A stretch of 64,000 nt of DNA, from contig NZ_CP141614.1 in assembly GCF_035593265.1 (NCBI RefSeq), positions 1-64,000 of the forward strand, read 5' to 3'. Shown in pieces: positions 26,371 to 35,103 of this stretch; position 1 is the first letter of the stretch; each line of letters starts with the position of its first letter. Source of the DNA: Limnochorda sp. LNt. GTDB lineage: Bacteria; Bacillota; Limnochordia; Limnochordales; Geochordaceae. The notes under the pieces were generated by a model. That model made no database searches. It had not been told where the DNA came from and saw only the letters and a program-made list of their open reading frames with translations. The translations under genes and the position numbers were made by a program.

Positions 26371-27612
26371 TCACCTCTCCCGTACGCCCAGGTAGCGGAC
26401 GCTGAGGGCCGCCTCCGCCGCGACGGCGGCATGGTCGGCCCGGGCACGCTCGGCCAGCTGGCCGAGGTCGTCATAGACCGCGGCGATCATTTCCGGGGTT
26501 ATGTCGCGGCCGCCGAGCCCGTAGACGTACCCCGTCATGACGGGCGCCTGCGGCAGCCCGTACAGCGCCGCCTTGGTCTCGGCGAACAGGGGGCCGCCCA
26601 GGCCTGCGTACGAGTCGGCCCGATCCAGCACAGCCACCGCCCGCGCCCGTCCCAGCAGGTCCCGCAGGTTGCGGGCGGGGAACGGCCGGAAGACCCGCAC
26701 CTTGACCAGGCCCGCCTTGACGCCGCGGCCTCGCAGCTCGTCGATGACGTCCTTGGCGGTGCCGGCCGTGGAGCCGATGGCCACGATGACCAGCTCGGCG
26801 TCCTCCATGCGGTAGGGCTCGGTCAGGCCGTAGTACCGACCCGTCAGCCGGCCGAACTCCTCGCCCACGTCGGCGATGATCCGGGCCGACCGCCGGACCG
26901 CCTCCGCCAGCTGGCGCTTCACCTCGAAGTAGCTGTTTTGCAGCGCCAGCGCCCCCACCGTCATGGGATGGTCGACGTCGAGCAGGTAGCGCTCGGGCCG
27001 GTACTCCCCGACGAAGGCCCGCACCTCGTCGTCGGTCAGCACCTCGACGATCTCCATGCCGTGGGTGATGATGAAGCCGTCCTGTCCCACCAGCACCGGT
27101 ACCCGCACCTCGGGGTGCTCGGCGATGCGCACGGCCTGGATCAGGTCGTCGTAGGCCTCCTGGGCGTTTTCGGCGTAGAGGTGGATCCAGCCCGCATCGC
27201 GAGAGCCCATGGTGTCGCTGTGATCACCGTGGATGTTGATGGGGCCCGACAGCGCCCGGTTGGCCACCGGCATGACGATGGGCAGCCGGTAGCCCGCCGC
27301 CACGTACAGGATCTCGTGCATCAGGGCGAAGCCGGGGCCTGACGTGGCCGTCATGGCACGGGCGCCTGCGGCCGAGGCTCCCACCACGGCGCTCAGCGCC
27401 GAGTGCTCGCTCTCCACGGGTACGAACTCGGTCTGCACCACCCCATCGGCTACGAACCGGGCGAATCGCATGACGATGTCGGTCTGCGGCGTGATGGGGT
27501 AGGCGGCGACCACATCGGGGTGGATCTGCCGCATCGCCTCGGCCGTCGCCTCGGCGCCCGTCATGGTCACGCGTCGCCGCTCCGTGATGCGGTACGCCTC
27601 CGTGGTGGCCAT
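26371..27612 (-). CDS. porA: 2-oxoacid:ferredoxin oxidoreductase, alpha subunit
   Basis: This 413-residue alpha subunit has the YPITPQTDIV motif, EFVPVESEHSALSAVVGASAAGAR, TATSGPGFALMHE and the C-terminal transketolase-like domain (VKVRVFRPFPARNLRDLL, VLDRADSYAGLGGPLF). These are diagnostic for the PorA family. The ATG shares bases with the porD stop (TGATG at 27610-27614), so translation is coupled. The subunit binds substrate and, with PorB, forms the TPP active site. Confidence 0.95.
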   Translation of the reverse strand: MATTEAYRITERRRVTMTGAEATAEAMRQIHPDVVAAYPITPQTDIVMRFARFVADGVVQTEFVPVESEHSALSAVVGASAAGARAMTATSGPGFALMHEILYVAAGYRLPIVMPVANRALSGPINIHGDHSDTMGSRDAGWIHLYAENAQEAYDDLIQAVRIAEHPEVRVPVLVGQDGFIITHGMEIVEVLTDDEVRAFVGEYRPERYLLDVDHPMTVGALALQNSYFEVKRQLAEAVRRSARIIADVGEEFGRLTGRYYGLTEPYRMEDAELVIVAIGSTAGTAKDVIDELRGRGVKAGLVKVRVFRPFPARNLRDLLGRARAVAVLDRADSYAGLGGPLFAETKAALYGLPQAPVMTGYVYGLGGRDITPEMIAAVYDDLGQLAERARADHAAVAAEAALSVRYLGVRER

Positions 27613-27950
27613 CAGGCCTCGCCTCCCTCTGGCACCATCTCGATGGCGTGCACCTTGGGCGGGCAGACCTGGGCGCAGATGCCACAGCCCTTGCAGTGGT
27701 CGTAGTCGATGCCCGTCACCTTCTCGCCGTCGAGCAGGACGGCCGAGTCGGGACACCAGATCCAGCACCGCAGGCAGTGGATGCACCGGCTCAGCTCCAG
27801 CACCGGCATCGACCCGGTGCGCCACGCCCCGGTCTTGACGCGGGCGGCCGTGCCACCCTGGGGGATGAGGCCAGCCTCGGCCATCTCGGTCCACGGCAGG
27901 GTGACGCTGGCCTCCCTCTCGATGAAGGCCGCTCCTCGGGAGGGGTTCAT
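27612..27950 (-). CDS. porD: 2-oxoacid:ferredoxin oxidoreductase, delta (ferredoxin-like) subunit
   Basis: This 112-residue subunit carries two [4Fe-4S] clusters with cysteine motifs CIHCLRCWIWCP and CKGCGICAQVCPP in the C-terminal half. A 50-residue N-terminal extension contains the typical PorD 'TGAWR' segment. It passes electrons from the TPP site to ferredoxin. It is directly adjacent to porG (no gap) and overlaps porA. Confidence 0.95.
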   Translation of the reverse strand: MNPSRGAAFIEREASVTLPWTEMAEAGLIPQGGTAARVKTGAWRTGSMPVLELSRCIHCLRCWIWCPDSAVLLDGEKVTGIDYDHCKGCGICAQVCPPKVHAIEMVPEGGEA

Positions 27951-28523
27951 CTACGCCGACACCTCCTCATAGGCCTGGCGGATCGCCTCGAGGTTGGCGT
28001 CGACCACCTGCGGGCGATTGCGGAACTTGTGCTGCAGGTTGTCCCGCATGGCCTCGAGGAAGGACTCCTTGGGCAGCAGGCCGGTGGCGGCCACCAGAGC
28101 CCCCAGCATGGGCGTGTTGGGGATGTTGCGCTTCAAGGTGGCCATGGCGATGCGGGCGGCGTCCACCGTCAGCACCCGTACGGGACGGCCGTCGAGGCCC
28201 AGCCGCTCGCGCACCTCGGCGGGCGCTCGGCCCGTGTTGACCAGGATCAGCCCGTCATCGGGCACCCCCGCCCCCAGATCCACCGCCGAGGCCAGGGTCA
28301 GGTCCAGCACCACCACGTACCGGGGATGCGTCACCGGCGCGTGGAGCCGGATGGGCTGGTCGGCCACCCGGTTGTAGGCCACCACGGGCGCCCCGGTGCG
28401 CTCGGGCCCGTACTCCGGGAAGGCCTGCACGTACTTGCCGGTGGTGGCCAGGGCTTCGCCCAGCAAGAAGGCCGCGGTCTTGGCCCCCTGGCCACCCCTC
28501 CCGTGCCAGCGTATCTCCAGCAT
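27951..28523 (-). CDS. porG: 2-oxoacid:ferredoxin oxidoreductase, gamma subunit
   Basis: This 190-residue gamma subunit starts MLEIRWHGRGGQGAKTAA, the family hallmark, then YVQAFPEYGPERTGAPV and IPNTPMLGALVAATGLL. It is the first gene of the porG-porD-porA-porB operon and is preceded by a strongly palindromic operator about 75 bases upstream, suggesting redox or carbon control of the whole operon. Start ATG 28521-28523. Confidence 0.95.
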   Translation of the reverse strand: MLEIRWHGRGGQGAKTAAFLLGEALATTGKYVQAFPEYGPERTGAPVVAYNRVADQPIRLHAPVTHPRYVVVLDLTLASAVDLGAGVPDDGLILVNTGRAPAEVRERLGLDGRPVRVLTVDAARIAMATLKRNIPNTPMLGALVAATGLLPKESFLEAMRDNLQHKFRNRPQVVDANLEAIRQAYEEVSA

Positions 28524-28598
28524 CGGGCAACCCCTCTCGCTTCCCGCGCGCCCGGGCGGCCCACCCGCCCGAGCATGCTGGGTTTCTACGGTTGGCAT

Positions 28599-28618
28599 AT
28601 TGTGAACGCCGTCACAAT
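28599..28618 (-). promoter_or_regulatory. Palindromic operator upstream of por operon (Rex- or CRP/FNR-like)
   Basis: ATTGTGA and TCACAAT form a perfect inverted repeat around six bases. The core fits both the Rex consensus of Bacillota (TTGTGA-N6-TCACAA) and the CRP/FNR half-sites (TGTGA-N6-TCACA). It lies upstream of porG with no other gene between. The 28524-28758 intergenic stretch also has an A7 run (T7 on the minus strand, 28627-28634) after a weak GCGC stem, which might terminate glyA. Confidence 0.75.
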
Positions 28619-28758
28619 CGACCCCACAAAAAAAGCGCCCTGGCCACTCGCGCGCACGAGCCTCCTGTACCGCCACCTCCTCGGGCCCATCGCACCAGTC
28701 CCTCGCCCGTCGCCATCGACACTGCCGGGCACCGGCGCCGACCCGGCCGGAGGCCCGC

Positions 28759-30054
28759 TCACCACGCCCGGCCGGCGTAGACCGGAAACGACCGGCAAAG
28801 CGCCCGCACCTCGCCCCTGACCCGCTCCCGGCGGGCCTCGTCGTGGGGGTGGCTGAGGACCTCGTCGATGAGGGTCGCGATGAGCCCCATCTCGTTGGGC
28901 CCCATCCCTCGCGTGGTGACCGCCGGCGTGCCGATCCGGATGCCGCTGGCCACGGTCGGGGGGTGCGGGTCGAAGGGAATGGCGTTTTTGTTGACCGTGA
29001 TGCCCGCCGCATCCAGCGTCTGCTCGGCCTGCTTGCCCGTCAGCCCTCGGGAGCGCTGGACGTCGACCAGCATCAGGTGGTTGTCGGTGCCGCCCGAGAC
29101 GAGCCGGTAGCCACGCTCCATCAGGGCGTCGGCCAGCGCCTGGGCGTTGGCCACCACCTGGCGCTGATAGGCCCGCCACTCGGGGCTCAGGGCCTCCTTG
29201 AGAGCGACAGCCTTGGCGGCGATGACGTGCATCAGCGGGCCGCCCTGCATGCCCGGGAAGACGGCCCGGTCCACGGCCTTGCCCAGCGCCCCCCGGCAGA
29301 AGATGAGGCCTCCCCGCGGCCCCCGCAGGGTCTTGTGGGTGGTGGTGGTGACGTACTCGGCGTGGGGGATGGGGCTCGGGTGGACACCCGCCGCCACCAG
29401 GCCGGCGATGTGGGCCATGTCGACCATGAGGGCGGCGCCCACGTCGTCGGCGATCTGCCGCAACGCCACGAAGTCGATGACCCGCGGGTAGGCGCTGGCG
29501 CCGGCCACGATGAGTCGGGGGCGGTGCTGGCGCGCCAGCTCGGCCACCTGGTCGTAGTCGATCTGCTCCGTGTCGGGGCGGACGCCGTAGTGTACGAAGC
29601 GAAACCAGGCGCCCGACACGTTGACCGGGCTGCCGTGGGTCAGGTGCCCGCCGTGGGCCAGGTCCATGCCCAGCACCGTGTCACCGGGCTCGAGCGCGGC
29701 GAAGTAGACGGCGGCGTTGGCCTGGGCGCCGGAGTGGGGCTGCACGTTGACGTGCTCGGCCCCGAAGAGCTGGCGTGCCCGCTCGATGGCCAGGCGCTCC
29801 ACCACGTCGACGAACTCGCAGCCTCCGTAGTAGCGCCGGCCCGGCAGCCCCTCGGCGTACTTGTTGGTCAGCACCGACCCCTGGGCTCGCATCACGGCGG
29901 GACTCGCGTAGTTTTCGGACGCGATGAGCTCCAGGTGCTCCTCCTGGCGACGAAGCTCCTCCCGGATGGCGTCGGCTACCTCCGGATCGACGGCGGCGAT
30001 GACCGGATCCGCCTCGGTGACGGCGCTCGGAGCCGGATGGCGGGCTTGCGTCAA
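28759..30054 (-). CDS. glyA: Serine hydroxymethyltransferase
   Basis: This 431-residue PLP enzyme interconverts serine and glycine with tetrahydrofolate. Motifs: [61 protein letters not shown] and the lysine loop [18 protein letters not shown] 30054 (AAAGGGG 7 bases upstream) is preferred to GTG 30093, because that GTG overlaps a good -10 element and could not be translated from that promoter. Full-length and apparently active. Its product, one-carbon units and glycine, links with the nearby serine functions only loosely. Confidence 0.96.
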   Translation of the reverse strand: MTQARHPAPSAVTEADPVIAAVDPEVADAIREELRRQEEHLELIASENYASPAVMRAQGSVLTNKYAEGLPGRRYYGGCEFVDVVERLAIERARQLFGAEHVNVQPHSGAQANAAVYFAALEPGDTVLGMDLAHGGHLTHGSPVNVSGAWFRFVHYGVRPDTEQIDYDQVAELARQHRPRLIVAGASAYPRVIDFVALRQIADDVGAALMVDMAHIAGLVAAGVHPSPIPHAEYVTTTTHKTLRGPRGGLIFCRGALGKAVDRAVFPGMQGGPLMHVIAAKAVALKEALSPEWRAYQRQVVANAQALADALMERGYRLVSGGTDNHLMLVDVQRSRGLTGKQAEQTLDAAGITVNKNAIPFDPHPPTVASGIRIGTPAVTTRGMGPNEMGLIATLIDEVLSHPHDEARRERVRGEVRALCRSFPVYAGRAW

Positions 30055-30091
30055 GGGGCCGCCCCTTTCGTCTCGACGTCGCTCGCCCTTC

Positions 30092-30118
30092 ACTATAGCA
30101 CAGCACCGACGATGTCAG
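30092..30118 (-). promoter_or_regulatory. glyA promoter
   Basis: On the minus strand CTGACA (30113-30118) and TATAGT (30092-30097) are 15 bases apart. The -10 overlaps an upstream GTG, which fixes the true glyA start downstream. Confidence 0.6.
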
Positions 30119-30182
30119 AAGGGGCGACCGCCCGGGACGGCCGCCCCTCGCGGCGATGCCGGCGTGTGGACGGGCCCTGCCC

Positions 30183-31580
30183 TCAGCGGGGCAACTCGGG
30201 CAGCGCGGCCAGCGCCTGCTCGACCAGCTCGGCCGGGTACTCGTAGTCCTCCAGCTGGCCGGCCAGGTAGGCGTCGTAGGCACCGAGGTCGAAGTGGCCG
30301 TGCCCGCTGAGCCCGAACAGGATGACCCGCTCCAGACCCTCCTCGCGGGCCCGCACGGCCTCGTCGATGGCCGCCCGCACCGCATGGGCCGACTCCGGCG
30401 CGGGCAGCAATCCCTCCGTGCGTGCGAACTGGATGGCCGCCTCGAAGACGGCCCGCTGCGGGTAGGCCCGCGCCCCGATGAGGCCGTCCTCGTACAGGCG
30501 CGAGATCAGCGGCGAGTCGCCGTGGTAGCGCAGGCCTCCTGCGTGGATCCCCGGCGGCACGAAGGTGTGCCCCAGGGTGTACATGTGCAAGAGCGGGGTC
30601 AACCCCGCCGTGTCGCCGAAGTCGTAGCGAAGCTTGCCCTTGGTCAGCGTGGGGCAGGCGGTGGGCTCCACCGCGAGGACCTCGACCTGCCGGCGGCCCT
30701 GCAGACGGTCCATCAGGAAGGGGAAGGCCAGGCCGCCGAAGTTGCTGCCGCCGCCCACGCATCCGATGACGACGTCGGGATACTCCCCCACCAGAGCCAG
30801 TTGCTCGCGGGCCTCGAGCCCGATGACGGTCTGGTGCAAGAGCACGTGGTTGAGCACGCTGCCCAGGGAGTAGTTGGTGTCGGGGTGGGTCGCCGCGTCC
30901 TCCACCGCCTCGCTGATGGCGATGCCCAGGCTGCCGGGCGAGTCGGGGGACTCGGCCAGCACCTTGCGGCCCGCCTGGGTCAGCGATGTGGGGCTCGCAT
31001 GCACCTCGGCACCCCAGACCTGCATCAGCGAGCGGCGATAGGGCTTCTGGTGGTAGCTGACCTTGACCATGTAGACGGTGCACGCCAGGCCAAACTGCGC
31101 GCAGGCGAAGGCCAGAGCCGATCCCCACTGGCCCGCTCCCGTCTCGGTGGCCAGCCGGCGGATGCCCTCCTGCTGGTTGTAGTAGGCCTGCGCCACCGCC
31201 GTGTTGGGCTTGTGGCTGCCGGCAGGGCTGGTCCCCTCGTACTTGTAGTAGATGCGCGCCGGGGTCCGCAGGGCCTGCTCGAGCCGGATGGCCCGGTAGA
31301 GGGGCGTCGGCCGCCAGAGCCGGTAGATGTCGAGCACCGGCTCGGGGATCTCGATCCAGCGCTCCGTCGTCATCTCCTGCTCGATGAGCGATCGCGGGAA
31401 GATGGGGGCCAGGTCCTCGGGCGTCACGGGCTTGCCGGTGGCCGGGTGCAGCGGCGGCTCGGGCAGCCGGGGCATGTCCGCGGCCACGTTGTACCACCGG
31501 CGGGGCAGCGCGCGCTCGTCGAGGACGATGGCGCGGGCCGTCGAACCACTGGGCGACGGTCGAACCGGGTAGGAGGACAC
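30183..31580 (-). CDS. trpB: Tryptophan synthase beta chain, TrpB2-type
   Basis: This 465-residue PLP enzyme is of the long TrpB2 class: an N-terminal [11 protein letters not shown], then [15 protein letters not shown], the lysine motif [46 protein letters not shown] and [22 protein letters not shown]. TrpB2 enzymes often act without TrpA, condensing indole (or phosphoserine/serine) to tryptophan. No trpA is nearby. GTG 31580 is chosen; an ATG a few bases upstream is in another frame. GGAG lies about 11 bases before the GTG. Confidence 0.94.
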   Translation of the reverse strand: MSSYPVRPSPSGSTARAIVLDERALPRRWYNVAADMPRLPEPPLHPATGKPVTPEDLAPIFPRSLIEQEMTTERWIEIPEPVLDIYRLWRPTPLYRAIRLEQALRTPARIYYKYEGTSPAGSHKPNTAVAQAYYNQQEGIRRLATETGAGQWGSALAFACAQFGLACTVYMVKVSYHQKPYRRSLMQVWGAEVHASPTSLTQAGRKVLAESPDSPGSLGIAISEAVEDAATHPDTNYSLGSVLNHVLLHQTVIGLEAREQLALVGEYPDVVIGCVGGGSNFGGLAFPFLMDRLQGRRQVEVLAVEPTACPTLTKGKLRYDFGDTAGLTPLLHMYTLGHTFVPPGIHAGGLRYHGDSPLISRLYEDGLIGARAYPQRAVFEAAIQFARTEGLLPAPESAHAVRAAIDEAVRAREEGLERVILFGLSGHGHFDLGAYDAYLAGQLEDYEYPAELVEQALAALPELPR

Positions 31581-31743
31581 GGGGCATCGAGCTCCTTTCT
31601 GGTCTGGTCTCGTCTCGCCGGCCTCGGCTCCGCTCGCGTCTCGTCCGGTCGGAGAGGGCTGCGGGCTCAAGCGCAGGCTGGGGGGCACTACGAGCCGATC
31701 CTTCGACCCGGTGGGGGTGCTTCCTGCCACGAGGGGGATGGGG

Positions 31744-32418
31744 ATGAGCGGTCTAGCGCTGCGGGTGCTGACCGTGACGGTCGGCGAGCTGCAGGCCAAT
31801 AGCTACCTCTTGCTGGACGACGAGAGCAGGAAGGCGGTGGTCATCGACCCCGGCGACGAGCCCGAGCGGATCCTGCAGGCCCTACAGGGCTATCGGGTGC
31901 AGTGGATCCTGGCGACCCACGGACACTTCGACCACGTGGGTGCCGTCCGGGCCGTCAAGGAGGCGACGGGGGCGCCCTTCGCCATGCACCCCGGCGATCT
32001 CGAGATGCTCCGCTACGCGTCCGACGCCGCCCAGCTCTTCACCGGGCGCGCGGTGCCGACCCCGCCCGACCCCGACGGGCCGTTGCGAGGCGGTCAGGTG
32101 CTGCAGGTGGGGCCGGCCACCCTGGAGGTGCGCCACACCCCCGGTCACAGTCCGGGCAGCGTCAGCCTGGTGCTGCGCGCGCCGGGCCCCGGTTCCCTCG
32201 AGGGCGGCGTTCGAGGGGTCTTCTCCGGTGACGCCCTCTTCGCCGGCAGCATCGGGCGCGCCGACATGCCAGGCGGCGACCACGAGACGCTTTTGGCCTC
32301 CATCCGGCGGCGGCTGCTGGTGCTGCCCGACGACTGCCCGGTATGGCCGGGCCACGGGCCTGCCACCACCATCGGCCAGGAGAGGCGCACCAACCCCTTC
32401 CTGGCGGGGTCGGGCTGA
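31744..32418 (+). CDS. Metallo-beta-lactamase-fold hydrolase (glyoxalase II-like)
   Basis: This 224-residue protein has the metal-binding [15 protein letters not shown] motif, the second-ligand region [13 protein letters not shown], the bridging Asp in [13 protein letters not shown] and the last His in [15 protein letters not shown]. The N-terminal [11 protein letters not shown] and the overall length match the YcbL/GloB-like subgroup, which hydrolyses thioesters such as glutathione or bacillithiol adducts. ATG 31744 lies within a G-rich ribosome-binding context. Divergent from trpB2. Confidence 0.92.
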   Translation: MSGLALRVLTVTVGELQANSYLLLDDESRKAVVIDPGDEPERILQALQGYRVQWILATHGHFDHVGAVRAVKEATGAPFAMHPGDLEMLRYASDAAQLFTGRAVPTPPDPDGPLRGGQVLQVGPATLEVRHTPGHSPGSVSLVLRAPGPGSLEGGVRGVFSGDALFAGSIGRADMPGGDHETLLASIRRRLLVLPDDCPVWPGHGPATTIGQERRTNPFLAGSG

Positions 32419-32516
32419 GACGCGCCGGCCCGACGCTGTCCCAGGCCAAGCCCGACAGAGCGTTGGCGGGGGCTCCTGCCTTCGGCGAGCCCCGCCGTCG
32501 GGGAGCGGGCCCGGGG

Positions 32517-32879
32517 TCAGCGGTCGGCTTCGGGCCGGCCCTCGAGGAGTCGCTCGAGGATCCGGAGGTGGGAGCGCTCCATCTCCCGCACGCTGGTCAA
32601 GAGCGTCACAGTCTGGCTGCGGGCCAGGCGTCGCAGCTCCTGCAGGAGCGACTGGGCCTCCTCGGTCTGCAGGGCCTGGAGGTACGCCTGCTCGAAGGCC
32701 TCGGCGTCGATGGCGTCCTGCAGCCACGGCGCCAGCAGCCGGGGCGGCACCCCCAGGGCCCGGTACCAGCGGTCCACCGCCGTCTTGGGCACCCCACGCG
32801 GCCAGTAGTAGGTGACCAGGACTCGCAGTCCGTCGTCGGGCTCGGGCGGATCGTAGACCCGCTTGACCCGGATCCCCAT
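32517..32879 (-). CDS. DUF488 family protein
   Basis: This 120-residue protein has the DUF488 layout: RVKRVYDPPEPDDGLRVLV, the YWPRG motif, W-x-x-x-LGV/P, and a C-terminal LARSQTVTLLTSVREMERSH strand-helix that usually holds a Cys or Ser for possible catalysis. Biochemical function of the family is unknown; some members are proposed to be nucleases or to bind DNA. Stands alone between convergent and divergent neighbours. Confidence 0.88.
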   Translation of the reverse strand: MGIRVKRVYDPPEPDDGLRVLVTYYWPRGVPKTAVDRWYRALGVPPRLLAPWLQDAIDAEAFEQAYLQALQTEEAQSLLQELRRLARSQTVTLLTSVREMERSHLRILERLLEGRPEADR

Positions 32880-33015
32880 GGGTGTGCACCTCCCGCTCCC
32901 TCATGGCGATTCTATCTCATCGGGGGTGCCCGCCCACGAACGTTCCGGGCGGCGGGGAAGCGAATGGGACCCCGCCACCCGCAACTTCACCCTCTTGCGA
33001 CACCCTCGGGTCGCG

Positions 33016-34785
33016 TCAGCCCGCGAACTGGATGGCCTGCCCTGCGACGATGTACCAGGTCACGAAGAGCGCGTTGAGGAAGGCGCCCGGGTAGATGGTC
33101 CCGGTCCTCCGGAACAGGTACGTGGAGAGCACGGCCGCGACGGCGAGCAAGGGCAGGAACTGATACGCTACGATGCCGAGGAGCGGCTCCGTAGGGAAGA
33201 AGAGTCGTTCCGTGAGCTTGAGGGTGCCGACCTGCAGGGCCACCAGCACCGCCAGTCCGAGCACCGCGACGAGGCCGTTGGCCACCATCCAGACCCAACG
33301 GGTGGTCGACTCCTTGCCATACTCGGGCAGGCGGAGTTGGCCGTGGAGGGCCATGCTCCATACCACGAAGAAGGCCGCGAAGGGCACCAGGAACCTCAAG
33401 AAGATGAGGAAGCGACGGACGTCCATCGGCTTGAGCGCCACGACCCAGAACCGGAAGTCCACCAGGAACGCCCACTGCACCAGGGACAGCAGGGCATGGG
33501 TGGCGGCCGTCACGATCACCGCCAGCAGGAGCGCCCGACCCAGGTAGCGCCACCCTGCGACGCCCGCACCGGCCGTCGACAGACCGTAGGCGCGGGCCCC
33601 GCCGCCCCGACGGCGCCCCCAGAGGAGGTGCCAGGCCCCGAAGAGCACGAGCGCGATGCCCGCGTTGAGAAGGGCCCACACCATGAATCCGATGGTCAGC
33701 GACTGGGGCCAGAAGGCGGAGGTGGGTATCCACTGGTTGCCCAGGTGCTGGAATCGGAAGAACGTGATGGCCGGGATGGCGGTGGTCAGCATCGCGCCGA
33801 CGACCCAGCCGGCTCTCGACGTGTCCACGGCCGGCGGCAGCGCCTTGACAAGCCCCTTGAAGTAGGGAGTGTCCAGGAGGAGGCCAGCCAGCCCGAACAA
33901 GAAGAGCACTGCCCCCACCAACCCCAGCGTCGTGCCCAGTTCCTTCCACGGCCAGATCTGGTCGGAGGGGTCCAGGGGTCGCGGCGCGGGGATAGATGCC
34001 TGCACGAAGTCGAGCGCGTTGCCGATGGCCTCCCGCGAGAGGTGGGCGCCCGGGTGCGTCGTGTCGGGGATGTAGAGCATGCGGGCCGTCTCGGCCCCGA
34101 AGTCTCCGTACAGGCGGTACGGCTCCACCTCCTCGGACGTGCCGAAGGCTGTCCGGAGCTTGGCGCTCCTCACGATGTCACGAGCCCGTGGCACTCCCCA
34201 CATGAGCTGCGCGAACTCGTCGTATCGGCTGAAGACCACGCCGACGTTGAACTTACCATCGGGCAGGATGCGGGGAGCTCCCAGGGTCTCCGAGGACGAC
34301 CCCACCAGGACCACCGTCTTCACGAGCTCGGGAAGGCGGTCGGCAGCGGCCAACACCGACCAGCCGCCCATCGAGTGCCCTTCGACGCCGATGCGGCCGG
34401 CGTCGACGAAGGGCAGGGACGCCAGGAACCGCAAGCCGTCGTAGGCACCTCGCGACAGGTCGCCGCCGATGGGGTCCGAATACCCGTGGCCCGCCATGTC
34501 CATCGACAGCGTGACGTAGCCCCGCCGAGCGAACTCGATGGCAAATCCGCTCTGCGTCTCACGGGAGTTGATGTAGCCGTGCATGAGCAGCAGGCCCGGT
34601 GCCGGCGTGCGGTTGGTCGCGTTGGCCGGCACGTACAGCAGGCCGCTGAGCATGCGCCCGTCCTGACCCGCGAAGCGGGCGTCAGTCACCCGAACGTCCC
34701 CTCCTGCGGTCTGGACCCAACTCGCTAGCCAGCCTCCGACGAGCACGATGGCCACTGCCAGCGCCACCAGCGTGTAACGTCTCAT
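33016..34785 (-). CDS. Alpha/beta hydrolase fused to a multi-span membrane domain
   Basis: This protein has 589 residues from ATG 34783-34785. Residues 5-24 are a membrane anchor. Residues about 30-290 form an alpha/beta hydrolase with LLLMHGYINS (oxyanion loop), MDMAGHGYSD and the nucleophile elbow VEGHSMGGWS; a final His is probably the TTHPGAH one. After about residue 310 come some eight hydrophobic helices (GLVGAVLFLFGLAGLLL to NALFVTWYIVAGQAI). The hydrolase would thus lie outside the cytoplasm, tethered to a membrane domain of unknown function. Convergent with nothing; divergent from the sugar ABC genes, with a large hairpin in its leader. Confidence 0.85.
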   Translation of the reverse strand: MRRYTLVALAVAIVLVGGWLASWVQTAGGDVRVTDARFAGQDGRMLSGLLYVPANATNRTPAPGLLLMHGYINSRETQSGFAIEFARRGYVTLSMDMAGHGYSDPIGGDLSRGAYDGLRFLASLPFVDAGRIGVEGHSMGGWSVLAAADRLPELVKTVVLVGSSSETLGAPRILPDGKFNVGVVFSRYDEFAQLMWGVPRARDIVRSAKLRTAFGTSEEVEPYRLYGDFGAETARMLYIPDTTHPGAHLSREAIGNALDFVQASIPAPRPLDPSDQIWPWKELGTTLGLVGAVLFLFGLAGLLLDTPYFKGLVKALPPAVDTSRAGWVVGAMLTTAIPAITFFRFQHLGNQWIPTSAFWPQSLTIGFMVWALLNAGIALVLFGAWHLLWGRRRGGGARAYGLSTAGAGVAGWRYLGRALLLAVIVTAATHALLSLVQWAFLVDFRFWVVALKPMDVRRFLIFLRFLVPFAAFFVVWSMALHGQLRLPEYGKESTTRWVWMVANGLVAVLGLAVLVALQVGTLKLTERLFFPTEPLLGIVAYQFLPLLAVAAVLSTYLFRRTGTIYPGAFLNALFVTWYIVAGQAIQFAG

Positions 34786-34815
34786 CTCACGTCTGGCCTC
34801 CTTCCCCTGGAAAGG

Positions 34816-34863
34816 GAGACCCGGGCCGCGGAACCCCACCGGGTCCCAGCCGGCCCGGGTCTC
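34816..34863. repeat. 13-bp perfect inverted repeat in the leader of the hydrolase gene
   Basis: GAGACCCGGGCCG (34816-34828) and CGGCCCGGGTCTC (34851-34863) match perfectly over a 22-base loop. On the minus strand the hairpin lies just upstream of the AAGGAGG of the hydrolase gene, so it could control its translation or be a protein-binding site. No U tract follows in either direction. The rest of the 34786-35103 intergenic stretch shows no gene. Confidence 0.7.
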
Positions 34864-35103
34864 TCCACGTACTCCCCCGATGCCGTCTGTGAGTCCTGGG
34901 CGCTGCCCAGTCTTCGGTCGAATGTATTTCGCGTGCGTGAGGCCGTTACCTGCTATCGATGGCTCTTGCCGGGACGCCCCGCGGACAGCTTCTGGCTTCC
35001 CGCAACGGGGGAAGGAACCCGGCGGGGCCAGCGACGAACCTCCCGCACCAGTCCCGTCCACCAGTCCCATCGGCAAGCCTCGACAGAAGGAGCTGAGGGC
35101 ACC

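Noticed and set aside
28620-28665. Strong terminator of glyA
   Set aside because: The T7 run on the minus strand is present but the preceding stem is only about four base pairs, so I mention it but do not call it.
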